A stretch of DNA of 46,843 nucleotides, from the NCBI GenBank assembly GCA_017472925.1, contig JAFUNS010000011.1, forward strand, positions 1-46,843, read 5' to 3'. Origin of the DNA: Bacteroides sp. Its GTDB lineage: Bacteria; Bacteroidota; Bacteroidia; Bacteroidales; Bacteroidaceae. A model generated the notes under the pieces. The model was not told the DNA's origin. It saw only the letters and a list, made by a program, of their open reading frames with translations, and did no database searches. This document shows, in pieces, positions 16,391 through 24,418 of the stretch. Every line of letters begins with the position of its first letter. Position 1 is the first letter of the stretch. Position numbers and translations under genes: made by a program.

Positions 16391-16443
16391 ATGTTATTAC
16401 ATATTTAAATATTATGTAACATTTATCTTTGCCTATGTAACAT
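16391..16443. promoter_or_regulatory. Dyad plus direct repeats, candidate activator site
   Basis: Between the divergent GH43 and ABC-exporter promoters, TATGTAACAT occurs twice (16413-16422, 16434-16443), exactly 21 bases apart (two helical turns). The first copy also pairs as an inverted repeat with ATGTTATTACATA (16391-16403), around the perfect palindrome ATATTTAAATAT (16401-16412). The cluster lies about 60-115 bases upstream of the expected GH43 transcription start, a position suited to an activator such as a hybrid two-component regulator encoded elsewhere. Confidence 0.45.
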
Positions 16444-16521
16444 AGTTCTACTTAACAAATTGACTATCAACATCTTTAAACAAAATATAACAACTTATCC
16501 TATTTATTCACCTCTTTTTCG

Positions 16522-16529
16522 TAACTTTG
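16522..16529 (+). promoter_or_regulatory. -7 promoter box for the ABC exporter
   Basis: TAACTTTG matches TAnnTTTG and ends 22 bases before the ATG at 16552; the transcript leader would be about 15 bases. Confidence 0.65.
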
Positions 16530-16551
16530 TAGCATAATTAATATTTCATCC

Positions 16552-18387
16552 ATGAAAGAATTCATTCAAATACTTCGTCGGTTCATTCCTCCCTACAAGA
16601 GGTACCTGATTCTGCATGTGGTCTTCAATATACTTTCGGCCGTGCTGAATATATTCTCATTCGCCCTCATTGTTCCTATCCTGCAGATTCTGTTCAAAAT
16701 GAACGAAGCCACCTATTCCTTCATTCCATGGAACAGTACCGATGTAGCTTTGGACGATATAGTCATCAACAATTTCTACTTTTATATCAACAGCCTAATT
16801 GAAAATTATGGCGCCAGCACTACCCTACTATTATTAGGAGTATTTCTGGCTTTCATGACCTTTTTGAAGACTGGAAGTTATTTCCTTTCATCAGCCATGA
16901 TTATTCCCATCCGGACGGGCGTAGTTCGCGACATCCGAGTGAAACTATATAATAAGATTTTGGCACTGCCTTTAGGGTTCTTTTCCGAAGAACGTAAAGG
17001 AGACATTATAGCCCGCATGAGTGGCGATGTAAATGAAATAGAAACCAGCATCATGTCATCGCTCGACATGCTATTCAAGAACCCCATCCTCATCATCTGC
17101 TATTTCGGTACATTGATTGCCATCAGCTGGCAACTAACATTATTTACCATCACCGTACTTCCGTTTATGGGATGGCTGATGGGAAAGGTCGGCAAAAAGT
17201 TGAAACGCAAATCATTGGTTGCCCAAAACATGTGGAGTGATTTGATGTCGCAAGTAGAAGAAACATTAGGAGGACTGCGCATCATCAAAGCTTTTAATGC
17301 TGAAAACAAGATGAATGCACGTTTTGCCAAATCGAACAACCTTTATAGAGACACCATCAGTAAAGTAAATATCCGCCAACAAATGGCACACCCCATGAGC
17401 GAATTTTTAGGGACCGTATTGATTGTCATTGTGCTTTGGTTTGGAGGGACACTTATCCTGAACAACGACAGTACCATTACGGCACCTTCGTTCATCTATT
17501 ATCTGACCATTCTTTACAGCCTCATCAATCCCTTAAAGGAATTTTCTAAGGCCAGCTACAACATCCCCAAGGGACTGGCCAGCATGGAACGTATTGACAA
17601 AATTCTATTGGCAGAAAACAAAATGCCGGAGATCTCAAGTCCGGTACACATTGGTCCACTGAAAGAAAAGATTGAATTCAAGAACGTATCCTTCAAATAT
17701 GATACGCAATGGGTACTGAAGGACATTAATCTGACCATCGAAAAAGGGAAGACCATCGCATTGGTGGGACAATCAGGTTCCGGTAAATCGACAATGGTTG
17801 ATTTGATTCCACGTTATCACGATGTACAGGAAGGCGAAGTGCTGATAGATGGAGTGAATGTAAAGGATACCACTTTGTTCGATTTACGAAGCATTATGGG
17901 AAATGTCAACCAAGAAGCCATCCTCTTTAACGACACTTTCTTCAATAACATTTCTTTCGGTGTAGAAAATGCTACATTGGAACAAGTAATAGAAGCAGCC
18001 AAAATAGCCAATGCACATGATTTCATCATGGCCAGCGAAAATGGTTACGACACCATGATTGGTGATCGTGGCGGCAAACTTTCCGGAGGACAACGTCAAC
18101 GAATCAGTATTGCTCGTGCTATCCTAAAGAATCCTCCGATTTTGATATTGGATGAAGCGACATCAGCTCTTGATACTGAAAGTGAACGTATGGTACAAGA
18201 TGCATTGGAGAAACTGATGAAGAACCGTACAACCATTGCTATTGCCCATCGTTTGTCTACTATCCGCCATGCCGATGAGATTTGCGTACTCCACGAGGGA
18301 CGTATCGTAGAACGAGGCAAGCATGATGAACTGCTCGCTATAGACGGTTATTACAAGAAACTCTGCGATATGCAACAGATGAATTAA
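16552..18387 (+). CDS. msbA: ABC exporter, MsbA-like (fused membrane and ATPase domains)
   Basis: 611 residues. Half-transporter with about six membrane segments (20-45, 90-115, 175-210, 285-330 among them) and a C-terminal ATPase: Walker A GQSGSGKST (406-414), signature LSGGQRQR (510-517), Walker B ILILDEAT (530-537), switch His in IAHRLS. Domain order and length fit the MsbA group that flips lipid A precursors across the inner membrane, a common annotation for this gene in Bacteroidales; multidrug export is possible. It works as a homodimer. Single-gene unit with its own promoter, convergent with mrp across a shared terminator. Confidence 0.88.
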   Translation: MKEFIQILRRFIPPYKRYLILHVVFNILSAVLNIFSFALIVPILQILFKMNEATYSFIPWNSTDVALDDIVINNFYFYINSLIENYGASTTLLLLGVFLAFMTFLKTGSYFLSSAMIIPIRTGVVRDIRVKLYNKILALPLGFFSEERKGDIIARMSGDVNEIETSIMSSLDMLFKNPILIICYFGTLIAISWQLTLFTITVLPFMGWLMGKVGKKLKRKSLVAQNMWSDLMSQVEETLGGLRIIKAFNAENKMNARFAKSNNLYRDTISKVNIRQQMAHPMSEFLGTVLIVIVLWFGGTLILNNDSTITAPSFIYYLTILYSLINPLKEFSKASYNIPKGLASMERIDKILLAENKMPEISSPVHIGPLKEKIEFKNVSFKYDTQWVLKDINLTIEKGKTIALVGQSGSGKSTMVDLIPRYHDVQEGEVLIDGVNVKDTTLFDLRSIMGNVNQEAILFNDTFFNNISFGVENATLEQVIEAAKIANAHDFIMASENGYDTMIGDRGGKLSGGQRQRISIARAILKNPPILILDEATSALDTESERMVQDALEKLMKNRTTIAIAHRLSTIRHADEICVLHEGRIVERGKHDELLAIDGYYKKLCDMQQMN

Positions 18388-18398
18388 AATATAAAATA

Positions 18399-18430
18399 AA
18401 AGTGGTCTCTCCTTCCAGTGAGACCACTTT
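18399..18430. terminator. Bidirectional terminator between the ABC exporter and mrp
   Basis: Arms AAAGTGGTCTC (18399-18409) and GAGACCACTTT (18420-18430) are perfect over 11 bp. A T-rich tail follows on each strand: CATTTTATAA on plus, and T-runs beyond 18398 on minus. It lies between two convergent stop codons. Confidence 0.85.
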
Positions 18431-18445
18431 CATTTTATAAAGTAT

Positions 18446-19546
18446 TTACTTCTTTAATTCCACAATTCGTGTCGGTGCTTGCCCCGCATTTCGAAGTTCG
18501 GTTTGTTTCACCACATTTTCGGCCAATGCCAAGAACGCACGTCCAGTAATGGTTTCTTCATCGAGGGCAGCCGGTGTTCCTTTATCACCATTCTCACAAA
18601 TACTCTGTACAATTGGAATCTGCCCCAACAACGGAACATTCATTTCTTCGGCCAAATACTTGGCACCTTCCTTTCCGAAAATATAATATTTATTTTCTGG
18701 CAATTCGGCCGGCGTGAACCATGCCATGTTTTCTACCAGACCAAGGATAGGAACATCCACTTTATCGTTGGTATACATATTGATTCCCTTACGGGCATCG
18801 GCCAAAGCCACTTGTTGCGGAGTGCTGACAATTACAGCGCCTGTAATAGCCAAGGTTTGTACCAATGTCAAATGAATGTCACTAGTTCCTGGAGGAGTAT
18901 CGAGCACAAAGTAATCCAACTCACCCCATTTAGCATCGCCAATGAGTTGTTTCAAGGCGTTACTGGCCATTCCCCCACGCCACAAAGTAGGTTGGTCAGG
19001 GTCTACAAAGAAACCAATGGACAGCATTTTAATGCCATACTTTTCAATGGGAACAATCAAATCACGTCCTTCCACACTTTCGGCATACGGACGTGCATCT
19101 TCCACTTGAAACATTTTAGGCATAGAAGGGCCAAAAATGTCAGCATCAAGCAGGCCCACCTTGTAACCCAACTTCGCCAAAGCAACGGCCAAGTTAGCTG
19201 CTACGGTAGATTTACCCACTCCACCTTTACCAGAAGAAACTGCAATGACATTCTTCACTTGTGGTAACATCTTACCTGGTTCAGGACGAGCAGCCTGTCG
19301 GCTCTCGGTTGCAATGCTTACCTGCACATCTTTAGACACATAGGTAAGAATAGCAGTTTCGGCCGCCTTCACCATGGATTTCATAAAGGGGTCTGTAGGT
19401 TTCTCGAATATCAATGAGAAACTTACACTCATTCCATCAATGCGAATATTGTCGGCCACCATTTCGGCTTCCACCAAGTTTTTTCCGGTACCGGGATAAC
19501 GCACTGTGGCGAGTGCGTCTAGTATGAGTTTTGGATATAAAGTCAT
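18446..19546 (-). CDS. mrp: Mrp/NBP35-family ATPase, Fe-S carrier type (ApbC-like)
   Basis: 366 residues. An N-terminal MIP18/DUF59-like domain (~1-80) is followed by a deviant Walker A GKGGVGKST (106-114), the DADIFGPSMP motif (134-142) and LDTPPGTSD, which define Mrp/ApbC P-loop ATPases that assemble or carry iron-sulfur clusters. The CxxC pair that E. coli ApbC uses to bind the cluster, expected after the ENMAWF segment, is absent: the sequence reads TPAELPENKYYIFG. Final gene of ilvE-trmB-mrp, 7 bases after trmB. The fold is certain; cluster carriage is not. Confidence 0.92.
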   Translation of the reverse strand: MTLYPKLILDALATVRYPGTGKNLVEAEMVADNIRIDGMSVSFSLIFEKPTDPFMKSMVKAAETAILTYVSKDVQVSIATESRQAARPEPGKMLPQVKNVIAVSSGKGGVGKSTVAANLAVALAKLGYKVGLLDADIFGPSMPKMFQVEDARPYAESVEGRDLIVPIEKYGIKMLSIGFFVDPDQPTLWRGGMASNALKQLIGDAKWGELDYFVLDTPPGTSDIHLTLVQTLAITGAVIVSTPQQVALADARKGINMYTNDKVDVPILGLVENMAWFTPAELPENKYYIFGKEGAKYLAEEMNVPLLGQIPIVQSICENGDKGTPAALDEETITGRAFLALAENVVKQTELRNAGQAPTRIVELKK

Positions 19547-19553
19547 AGTTTTT

Positions 19554-20312
19554 TTATTTACTTGTTTTCAATCCGCTACGCTTGCTACGGTTATAACTAC
19601 GGTATTCATCAAGTTCTATTTCCACATCGGGTTCACGGAGTTCTCCTTCCTGTGGCAAACGGAACTTCATATACTTGATATTCAAGCCACGATCAAGCCA
19701 TTGCTGTTCATAATAAGTCCGAATACTCAAGATATCGTCCACCAATCCCGAATGATAGAGATCATCGGTGCAGAATTCCACAGGGAACTTGTTTTCTTCC
19801 ACCATATATTTGGTGTATGTAAACATAAAGTTACTGTCGGTCTTGAGGTGAATCAAACCGTCGGGAGTCAAGAACTTGCGGTAGCGGTTCATAAAGTAAG
19901 TCGAAGTAAGACGCTTAGTCGCTTTCTTCATTTGTGGATCAGAGAAGGTCAGCCATATCTCGCTCACTTCACCTTCGGCAAAGAAACGGTCGATTATTTC
20001 GATATTTGTGCGGAGAAATGCTACATTTTTCATTCCTTCATTGAGTGCATCGGTGGCTCCCGTCCACATACGGGCACCCTTTATATCCACACCAATGAAG
20101 TTCTTGTCGGGATACATTCGTCCCAAACCTACAGTATATTCACCACGTCCACATCCCAATTCAAGAACAATAGGATTATCGTTCTTAAAAAAATCACGAT
20201 TCCAATGTCCCTTCATATCAAAAGGGACATTATCCATCACCGAATAGGGATACTCAAACACGTGTGGATACTCCGCCATATCGGCGAACTTCGCCAATTT
20301 ACCTTTTCCCAT
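19554..20312 (-). CDS. trmB: tRNA (guanine(46)-N7)-methyltransferase
   Basis: 252 residues. Class I SAM-dependent methyltransferase: [16 protein letters not shown] binds SAM (~49-64), [12 protein letters not shown] follows, and [12 protein letters not shown] is the TrmB catalytic/tRNA motif (family form: hxFPDPWxKxRH). It makes m7G46 in the variable loop of tRNA. The sequence here has [11 protein letters not shown] in place of the more common PDPWPKKRH, a variant I associate with Bacteroidetes. Its ATG shares one base with the ilvE stop (TAATG), so translation is coupled. Confidence 0.93.
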   Translation of the reverse strand: MGKGKLAKFADMAEYPHVFEYPYSVMDNVPFDMKGHWNRDFFKNDNPIVLELGCGRGEYTVGLGRMYPDKNFIGVDIKGARMWTGATDALNEGMKNVAFLRTNIEIIDRFFAEGEVSEIWLTFSDPQMKKATKRLTSTYFMNRYRKFLTPDGLIHLKTDSNFMFTYTKYMVEENKFPVEFCTDDLYHSGLVDDILSIRTYYEQQWLDRGLNIKYMKFRLPQEGELREPDVEIELDEYRSYNRSKRSGLKTSK

Positions 20313-21334
20313 TATTCAATCAATACCTTTGTCCAGCCGTGTACATCTGGTTCAATACCATATTGCACACCACGTAACTTGTTATAAAGCATAGTGCTGA
20401 CAGGACCTGGTTTACCATCCTTACTGAACACATAGCTCTTACCCTTTTCCGGATCGTCTATGCGCTGAATCGGAGAGATAACAGCAGCTGTACCACAAGC
20501 GCCTGCTTCTTCGAATGTTTCAAGCTCTTCTTCAGGAATATCACGACGTTCCACCTTCAAGCCCAAATCTTCAGCCAACTGCATCAGACTCTTGTTGGTG
20601 ATAGATGGAAGAATGGAAGTTGACTTTGGAGTGATATAAGTATTATTCTTGATACCAAAGAAGTTGGCTGCGCCACATTCATCGATATACTTCTTTTCCT
20701 TGGCATCAAGATAGAATTCAGCTGAATAACCTGCATCATGAGCTTCCTTGCTGGCACAAAGACTGGCAGCATAGTTACCACCCACCTTATAAGTACCTGT
20801 ACCCAGCGGAGCTGCACGGTCATACTTACGGGTAATAACATAAGGATTAGCAGCAAAACCACCCTTAAAGTAAGGACCAACAGGAGTAACAAATATCAAG
20901 AACAAATATTCATTTGCCGGCTTTACGCCTACCTGTGCACCTGTACCGATAAGCAAAGGACGAATGTAAAGACTCGCTCCACTTTCATAAGGAGGAATAT
21001 AAGCTTCATTCATACGAACGACCTTAGCTACCATTGCTTCAAACAATTCTGTAGGGAGTTCGGGCATCATAATACCACGGCATGTGCTTTGCAGACGGGC
21101 AGCGTTTTCATCCATACGGAACACACGTACTTTTCCGTCCGGACAACGATAGGCCTTCAAACCTTCAAATGCTTCTTGTCCATAGTGCAGACAAGTAGCA
21201 GCCATGTGAATGTTCAGTGTTTCTTCCGAACTAACTTCTATTTTCCCCCACGCACCGTTGCGATACCAGCAACGTACATTGTAATCGGTCTTCATGTAAC
21301 CGAAAGACAGACTTGACCAATCTATTTCTTTCAT
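20312..21334 (-). CDS. ilvE: Branched-chain amino acid aminotransferase
   Basis: 340 residues, fold-type IV PLP enzyme that interconverts leucine, isoleucine and valine with their 2-oxo acids. Visible landmarks are [13 protein letters not shown] (51-63), [14 protein letters not shown] with the PLP lysine at 183, [10 protein letters not shown], and the C-terminal [15 protein letters not shown]. Length fits the BCAT group-II branch. First gene of an operon with trmB (one-base overlap) and mrp, read from the box at 21375-21382. The leader contains the palindrome ATCTTAATTAAGAT (21341-21354), which might be an operator. Confidence 0.95.
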   Translation of the reverse strand: MKEIDWSSLSFGYMKTDYNVRCWYRNGAWGKIEVSSEETLNIHMAATCLHYGQEAFEGLKAYRCPDGKVRVFRMDENAARLQSTCRGIMMPELPTELFEAMVAKVVRMNEAYIPPYESGASLYIRPLLIGTGAQVGVKPANEYLFLIFVTPVGPYFKGGFAANPYVITRKYDRAAPLGTGTYKVGGNYAASLCASKEAHDAGYSAEFYLDAKEKKYIDECGAANFFGIKNNTYITPKSTSILPSITNKSLMQLAEDLGLKVERRDIPEEELETFEEAGACGTAAVISPIQRIDDPEKGKSYVFSKDGKPGPVSTMLYNKLRGVQYGIEPDVHGWTKVLIE

Positions 21335-21374
21335 GATGTTATCTTAATTAAGATTATTATTTCAAAATTGCGAG

Positions 21375-21382
21375 CAAAATTA
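21375..21382 (-). promoter_or_regulatory. -7 promoter box for ilvE-trmB-mrp
   Basis: Minus strand reads TAATTTTG (TAnnTTTG), about 40 bases before the ilvE ATG. Confidence 0.6.
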
Positions 21383-21417
21383 CACTTTTAAAAGACAATT
21401 ACCAACATTTTTGTCGA

Positions 21418-21615
21418 TTATTCACCCTCTTCCAACATCTTTTTGATTTCGGAATCGGCTTTATAGAGCTTATCGCGACATAATTTAATGAGTTTCTGAG
21501 CCTCCTTCAACTGTTCGCCCAAGCTATCAATATCCAATTCTCCAGACTCTATTTTAGTCACAATTTCTTCCAGACGTTTCATGGCCTGCTCATACGTTTC
21601 TTTTTTTACTGTCAT
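21418..21615 (-). CDS. xseB: Exodeoxyribonuclease VII small subunit
   Basis: 65 residues, all helical. The pattern YEQAMKRLEEIVTKIESGELDIDSL, followed by a helix with KLIKLCRDKL, is the XseB signature, and the length is normal (60-80). Several XseB copies coat each XseA and are needed for exonuclease VII, which degrades single-stranded DNA from both ends. It lies 11 bases after xseA, the usual pairing. Confidence 0.95.
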   Translation of the reverse strand: MTVKKETYEQAMKRLEEIVTKIESGELDIDSLGEQLKEAQKLIKLCRDKLYKADSEIKKMLEEGE

Positions 21616-21626
21616 ATTCCTATTCT

Positions 21627-22862
21627 TTATTTTATTTCCGATTCTATCTTTCCCCGATGCAACATTGTCACTATCCTATCGCCTTTCTTCAGCGTAGAAG
21701 CGTCAGTCACCGCCTTGCCATTCAACATGGTAATGCTATAGCCTTTCTTTAGCAGATGCTCGGGCGATGCAGCCATTACCCGATGTTCCAACAATGACAA
21801 ACGATGAGTTTCCTTCATCATCTTATGCTGCAATGCCGTTTCCAATCGTTGCCAAATAGTTTCAATCTTGAAATGTCCTCGCTGCAAATACATATTCGTA
21901 GTCATAGGAATACGTTCAGTCAATCGTTCCAAACGATGCTTCTCGCGTTCCATCCGCACTTCTACCCCACCGATGATACGATTGGTATAGTCTTCCAGCA
22001 TCAAAGCCGACTCGTACATACAACTTATCAGAAACTCAGCCGCCGCCGTAGGAGTTTTTACCCGGGTATGCACCACGCTGTCTATCACCGTATCATCACG
22101 CTCATGGCCGATACCAGTTATGATAGGCAAAGGAAATTGGGCACAATTAGCAGCCAAGTCGTAAGAATCAAAGCCGGAAAGATCGGACGTAGCACCTCCA
22201 CCTCGAATAATAACCACTGCATCCCAATGTTCCATTTCAGCATAAATACGGTCGAGTGCCGCAATAATCGATTCCTCTACCCTCTCGCCCTGCATAATGG
22301 CCGGAAAGAGTTTGGGATAAAACACCAATCCGTATGGATTTCGTTCCAATTGGTTACAAAAATCGCCATAGCCGGCAGCTGTAGCCGATGAAATGACCGC
22401 TATACGTTGGGGAAGCATAGGAAAATCCAATTCCTTATTCAAATCAAGTACGCCTTCTTCCTCCAACCGACGGAGAATTTCGCGGCGTTTACGTATCATA
22501 TCGCCCACTGTATAAGTAGGATCAATGTCGACCACCGTCAGCGAATGTCCGTAAAGTTCATGAAATTCCACCGATACACACACCCTCACTTTGATACCCG
22601 ATGCAAATGCTTGTCCGGTTTCTTCTTCAAAATAAGGTTTCAGCATTTTGTAGACATTGCTCCAAATGGTCCCTCTGGCTTTAGCGATAAGATTATTACC
22701 CAAAGCATCTTTCTGGACAAACTCCAAATAGCAATGTCCAGAGTAATTGCTCCGTACATCACTCAGTTCAGCTTCTATCCAATACGTATCGGGTAAATGT
22801 CGGCGAAGCGCCTGCTTCACCAAATTATTCAGTTCGTATAATGAAATTGTTTGCTCTTCCAT
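21627..22862 (-). CDS. xseA: Exodeoxyribonuclease VII large subunit
   Basis: 411 residues. The N-terminal OB-fold (~1-100: YWIEAELSDVRSNYSGHCYLEF) binds single-stranded DNA; the central catalytic domain contains RIAVISSATAAGYGDF and the VVIIRGGGATSDLSGFDSYDLA and GIGHERDDTVID motifs of XseA; a coiled coil follows and the C-terminal segment ends with LKKGYSITMLNGK. Its ATG shares one base with the stop of the upstream S8 protease (TAATG), so the protease and both nuclease subunits form one operon. Confidence 0.95.
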   Translation of the reverse strand: MEEQTISLYELNNLVKQALRRHLPDTYWIEAELSDVRSNYSGHCYLEFVQKDALGNNLIAKARGTIWSNVYKMLKPYFEEETGQAFASGIKVRVCVSVEFHELYGHSLTVVDIDPTYTVGDMIRKRREILRRLEEEGVLDLNKELDFPMLPQRIAVISSATAAGYGDFCNQLERNPYGLVFYPKLFPAIMQGERVEESIIAALDRIYAEMEHWDAVVIIRGGGATSDLSGFDSYDLAANCAQFPLPIITGIGHERDDTVIDSVVHTRVKTPTAAAEFLISCMYESALMLEDYTNRIIGGVEVRMEREKHRLERLTERIPMTTNMYLQRGHFKIETIWQRLETALQHKMMKETHRLSLLEHRVMAASPEHLLKKGYSITMLNGKAVTDASTLKKGDRIVTMLHRGKIESEIK

Positions 22863-24223
22863 TATTGATTATTCAACTCCTTCTGATAAGCCTTCCATAA
22901 GTCAGGAATACCATAACCATAAACATTATCGGGACAATCGGCTCTGTCGCCGGCTTGTTGTACCGCCTTCACAACTTGCTTAGCCGTAAGCCATGGACAA
23001 GCTTGCCAGAAACAAGCCACCACCCCACAAAGGATGGGTGAAGCAAACGAAGTACCATTAGCCCTTGAAACGGTTCCTCCTGTACTGGACACAGTAGCAT
23101 TTCCACCAATAGCCATAGCATCGGGCTTGATACGTCCGTCGGTAGTATTACCTAATGAAGAAAAGACCGTATTTGTCAGCTCACGTGTGAGCGCTCCCAC
23201 GGTTATCACGTTTTCAGCATCGGCAGGAGGAGTTATTTTCTTCCATGTATCATTTCCAGCATTACCAGCACTACAAACTACCACCATGCCCTTATCAGCT
23301 GCCATTGAGGCCGTATGTGACATCAGTGAATAGTGACCATCCAAATCGCGATAACGGTATGCTTCGTAACCTTCATCAAAACTATAATAGCCTAACGAGG
23401 TATTGATTACATCCACTCCCACGCTATCGGCAAATTCGATAGCTGCCGCCCAGTAATCTTCCTCTACAGGTTGTTCGGTATCAGCATCCTCACTACGAAG
23501 CAACCAATAGGCTGCTTCGGGAGCCGTCCCCACAAAGGCTTGAGGGCTGTTGGCTGCCATACACGACAAAACTTTCATACCATGACTGTTTTCGGCATAG
23601 ATATCCGATTGTGGATTCACAAAATCGCGTGTACCCAATAGTTGCATATTCTTGAAGAATTTGATATGGTCGGCATTGTAGAATCCGGCATCGATAATCG
23701 CCACGTGCATTCCCTGCCCGGCAAATCCGGCTTTATGTAAGCTATCGCCTCCATGGATATGTATCTGTTGGTATCCCTTGCCGTAATAGTCGGTTCCTTT
23801 TTCCACCTTATTGGTCACTTCCTTTTTTCTTTTCTCGTCACGAGGCGGAATGCTGTCGGGCTGTACCCACACTTTCTTCACATTCGTCACAAAAGGGAGT
23901 TTGGCCATTTGTTCCACCAGCAAAGTATCCATTATCTGCACCACCGCCGTATTGTTCCATTTACTGGTAGTCACAATTTTCGCACCTATATTCGTCAGTC
24001 CTTCCAAGTATACCCAACTAACAGGCAAATCGGTAGAATCTATCGGTAATTGCTGACGCTCACGGCGTTCCAAAGCCCGTTCAGAAAGGAATTCTTCCGG
24101 ATGGTCGACAGCATATCCTGTGCCTTCCTTATCAGCCAGAGAAATACGATATTTATAGTTTGTTTGTGCCTGCAAAGGAAAACCAACAATCACCAAGAGG
24201 AGATACAAAAATAGTTTTTTCAT
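22862..24223 (-). CDS. Secreted subtilisin-like (S8) serine protease
   Basis: 453 residues from the ATG at 24223; a TTG two codons earlier is less likely. A Sec signal ends PLQAQ. A ~130-residue propeptide-like part (RISLADKEGTGYAV, FLSERALERRERQ) precedes the S8 domain. The triad is Asp178 (AIIDAGF, with Ala in place of the usual Ser/Thr after Asp), His214 (NSHGMKV) and Ser392 (NGTSFASP); oxyanion Asn321 lies in SAGNAGND. A periplasmic or surface protease of unknown target. It leads an operon with xseA and xseB. Promoter boxes lie in the duplicated repeat upstream. Confidence 0.9.
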   Translation of the reverse strand: MKKLFLYLLLVIVGFPLQAQTNYKYRISLADKEGTGYAVDHPEEFLSERALERRERQQLPIDSTDLPVSWVYLEGLTNIGAKIVTTSKWNNTAVVQIMDTLLVEQMAKLPFVTNVKKVWVQPDSIPPRDEKRKKEVTNKVEKGTDYYGKGYQQIHIHGGDSLHKAGFAGQGMHVAIIDAGFYNADHIKFFKNMQLLGTRDFVNPQSDIYAENSHGMKVLSCMAANSPQAFVGTAPEAAYWLLRSEDADTEQPVEEDYWAAAIEFADSVGVDVINTSLGYYSFDEGYEAYRYRDLDGHYSLMSHTASMAADKGMVVVCSAGNAGNDTWKKITPPADAENVITVGALTRELTNTVFSSLGNTTDGRIKPDAMAIGGNATVSSTGGTVSRANGTSFASPILCGVVACFWQACPWLTAKQVVKAVQQAGDRADCPDNVYGYGIPDLWKAYQKELNNQ

Positions 24224-24248
24224 AAGCAAATTCGTTTAACATTTTGCA

Positions 24249-24256
24249 CAAAGATA
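24249..24256 (-). promoter_or_regulatory. -7 promoter box for the S8 protease-xseAB operon
   Basis: Minus strand reads TATCTTTG, 25 bases before the ATG at 24223, with TTGG on the same strand 21 bases further upstream as a weak -33. The same box recurs at 24333-24340 in the second repeat copy. Confidence 0.6.
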
Positions 24257-24383
24257 CGCATAAACGAGCGAGAAATACCAAGCTTGCTTGTATATTTTTC
24301 ACTGCGAGTGGAAGTATCTTCGAGGTTTACCTCAAAGATACGCATAAACGAGCGAGAAATATCAAGCTTGCTTGAATATTTTT
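24249..24383. repeat. Duplicated 51-bp promoter-bearing direct repeat with central hairpin
   Basis: Copy 1 (24249-24299) and copy 2 (24333-24383) differ at only two positions and lie 84 bases apart. Each begins with CAAAGATA (a minus-strand -7 box) and contains CAAGCTTGCTTG. Between them a near-perfect inverted repeat (GTATCTTCGAGGT 24314-24326, ACCTCAAAGATAC 24329-24341, one mismatch) overlaps the start of copy 2. The segment separates the divergent protease and MATE genes. Confidence 0.85.
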
Positions 24384-24385
24384 TG

Positions 24386-24393
24386 TACCTTTG
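24386..24393 (+). promoter_or_regulatory. -7 promoter box for the MATE exporter
   Basis: TACCTTTG, directly after repeat copy 2, ends 25 bases before the ATG at 24419. A TTG in the repeat (GCTTGC) can serve as -33. Confidence 0.7.
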
Positions 24394-24418
24394 CAAAAGA
24401 AATCAAACAAAAACAGAT

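Noticed and set aside
21394-21415. GACAA/TTGTC dyad after xseB as a terminator
   Set aside because: Only five base pairs with a 12-base loop; too weak to call although a short T-run follows on the minus strand.
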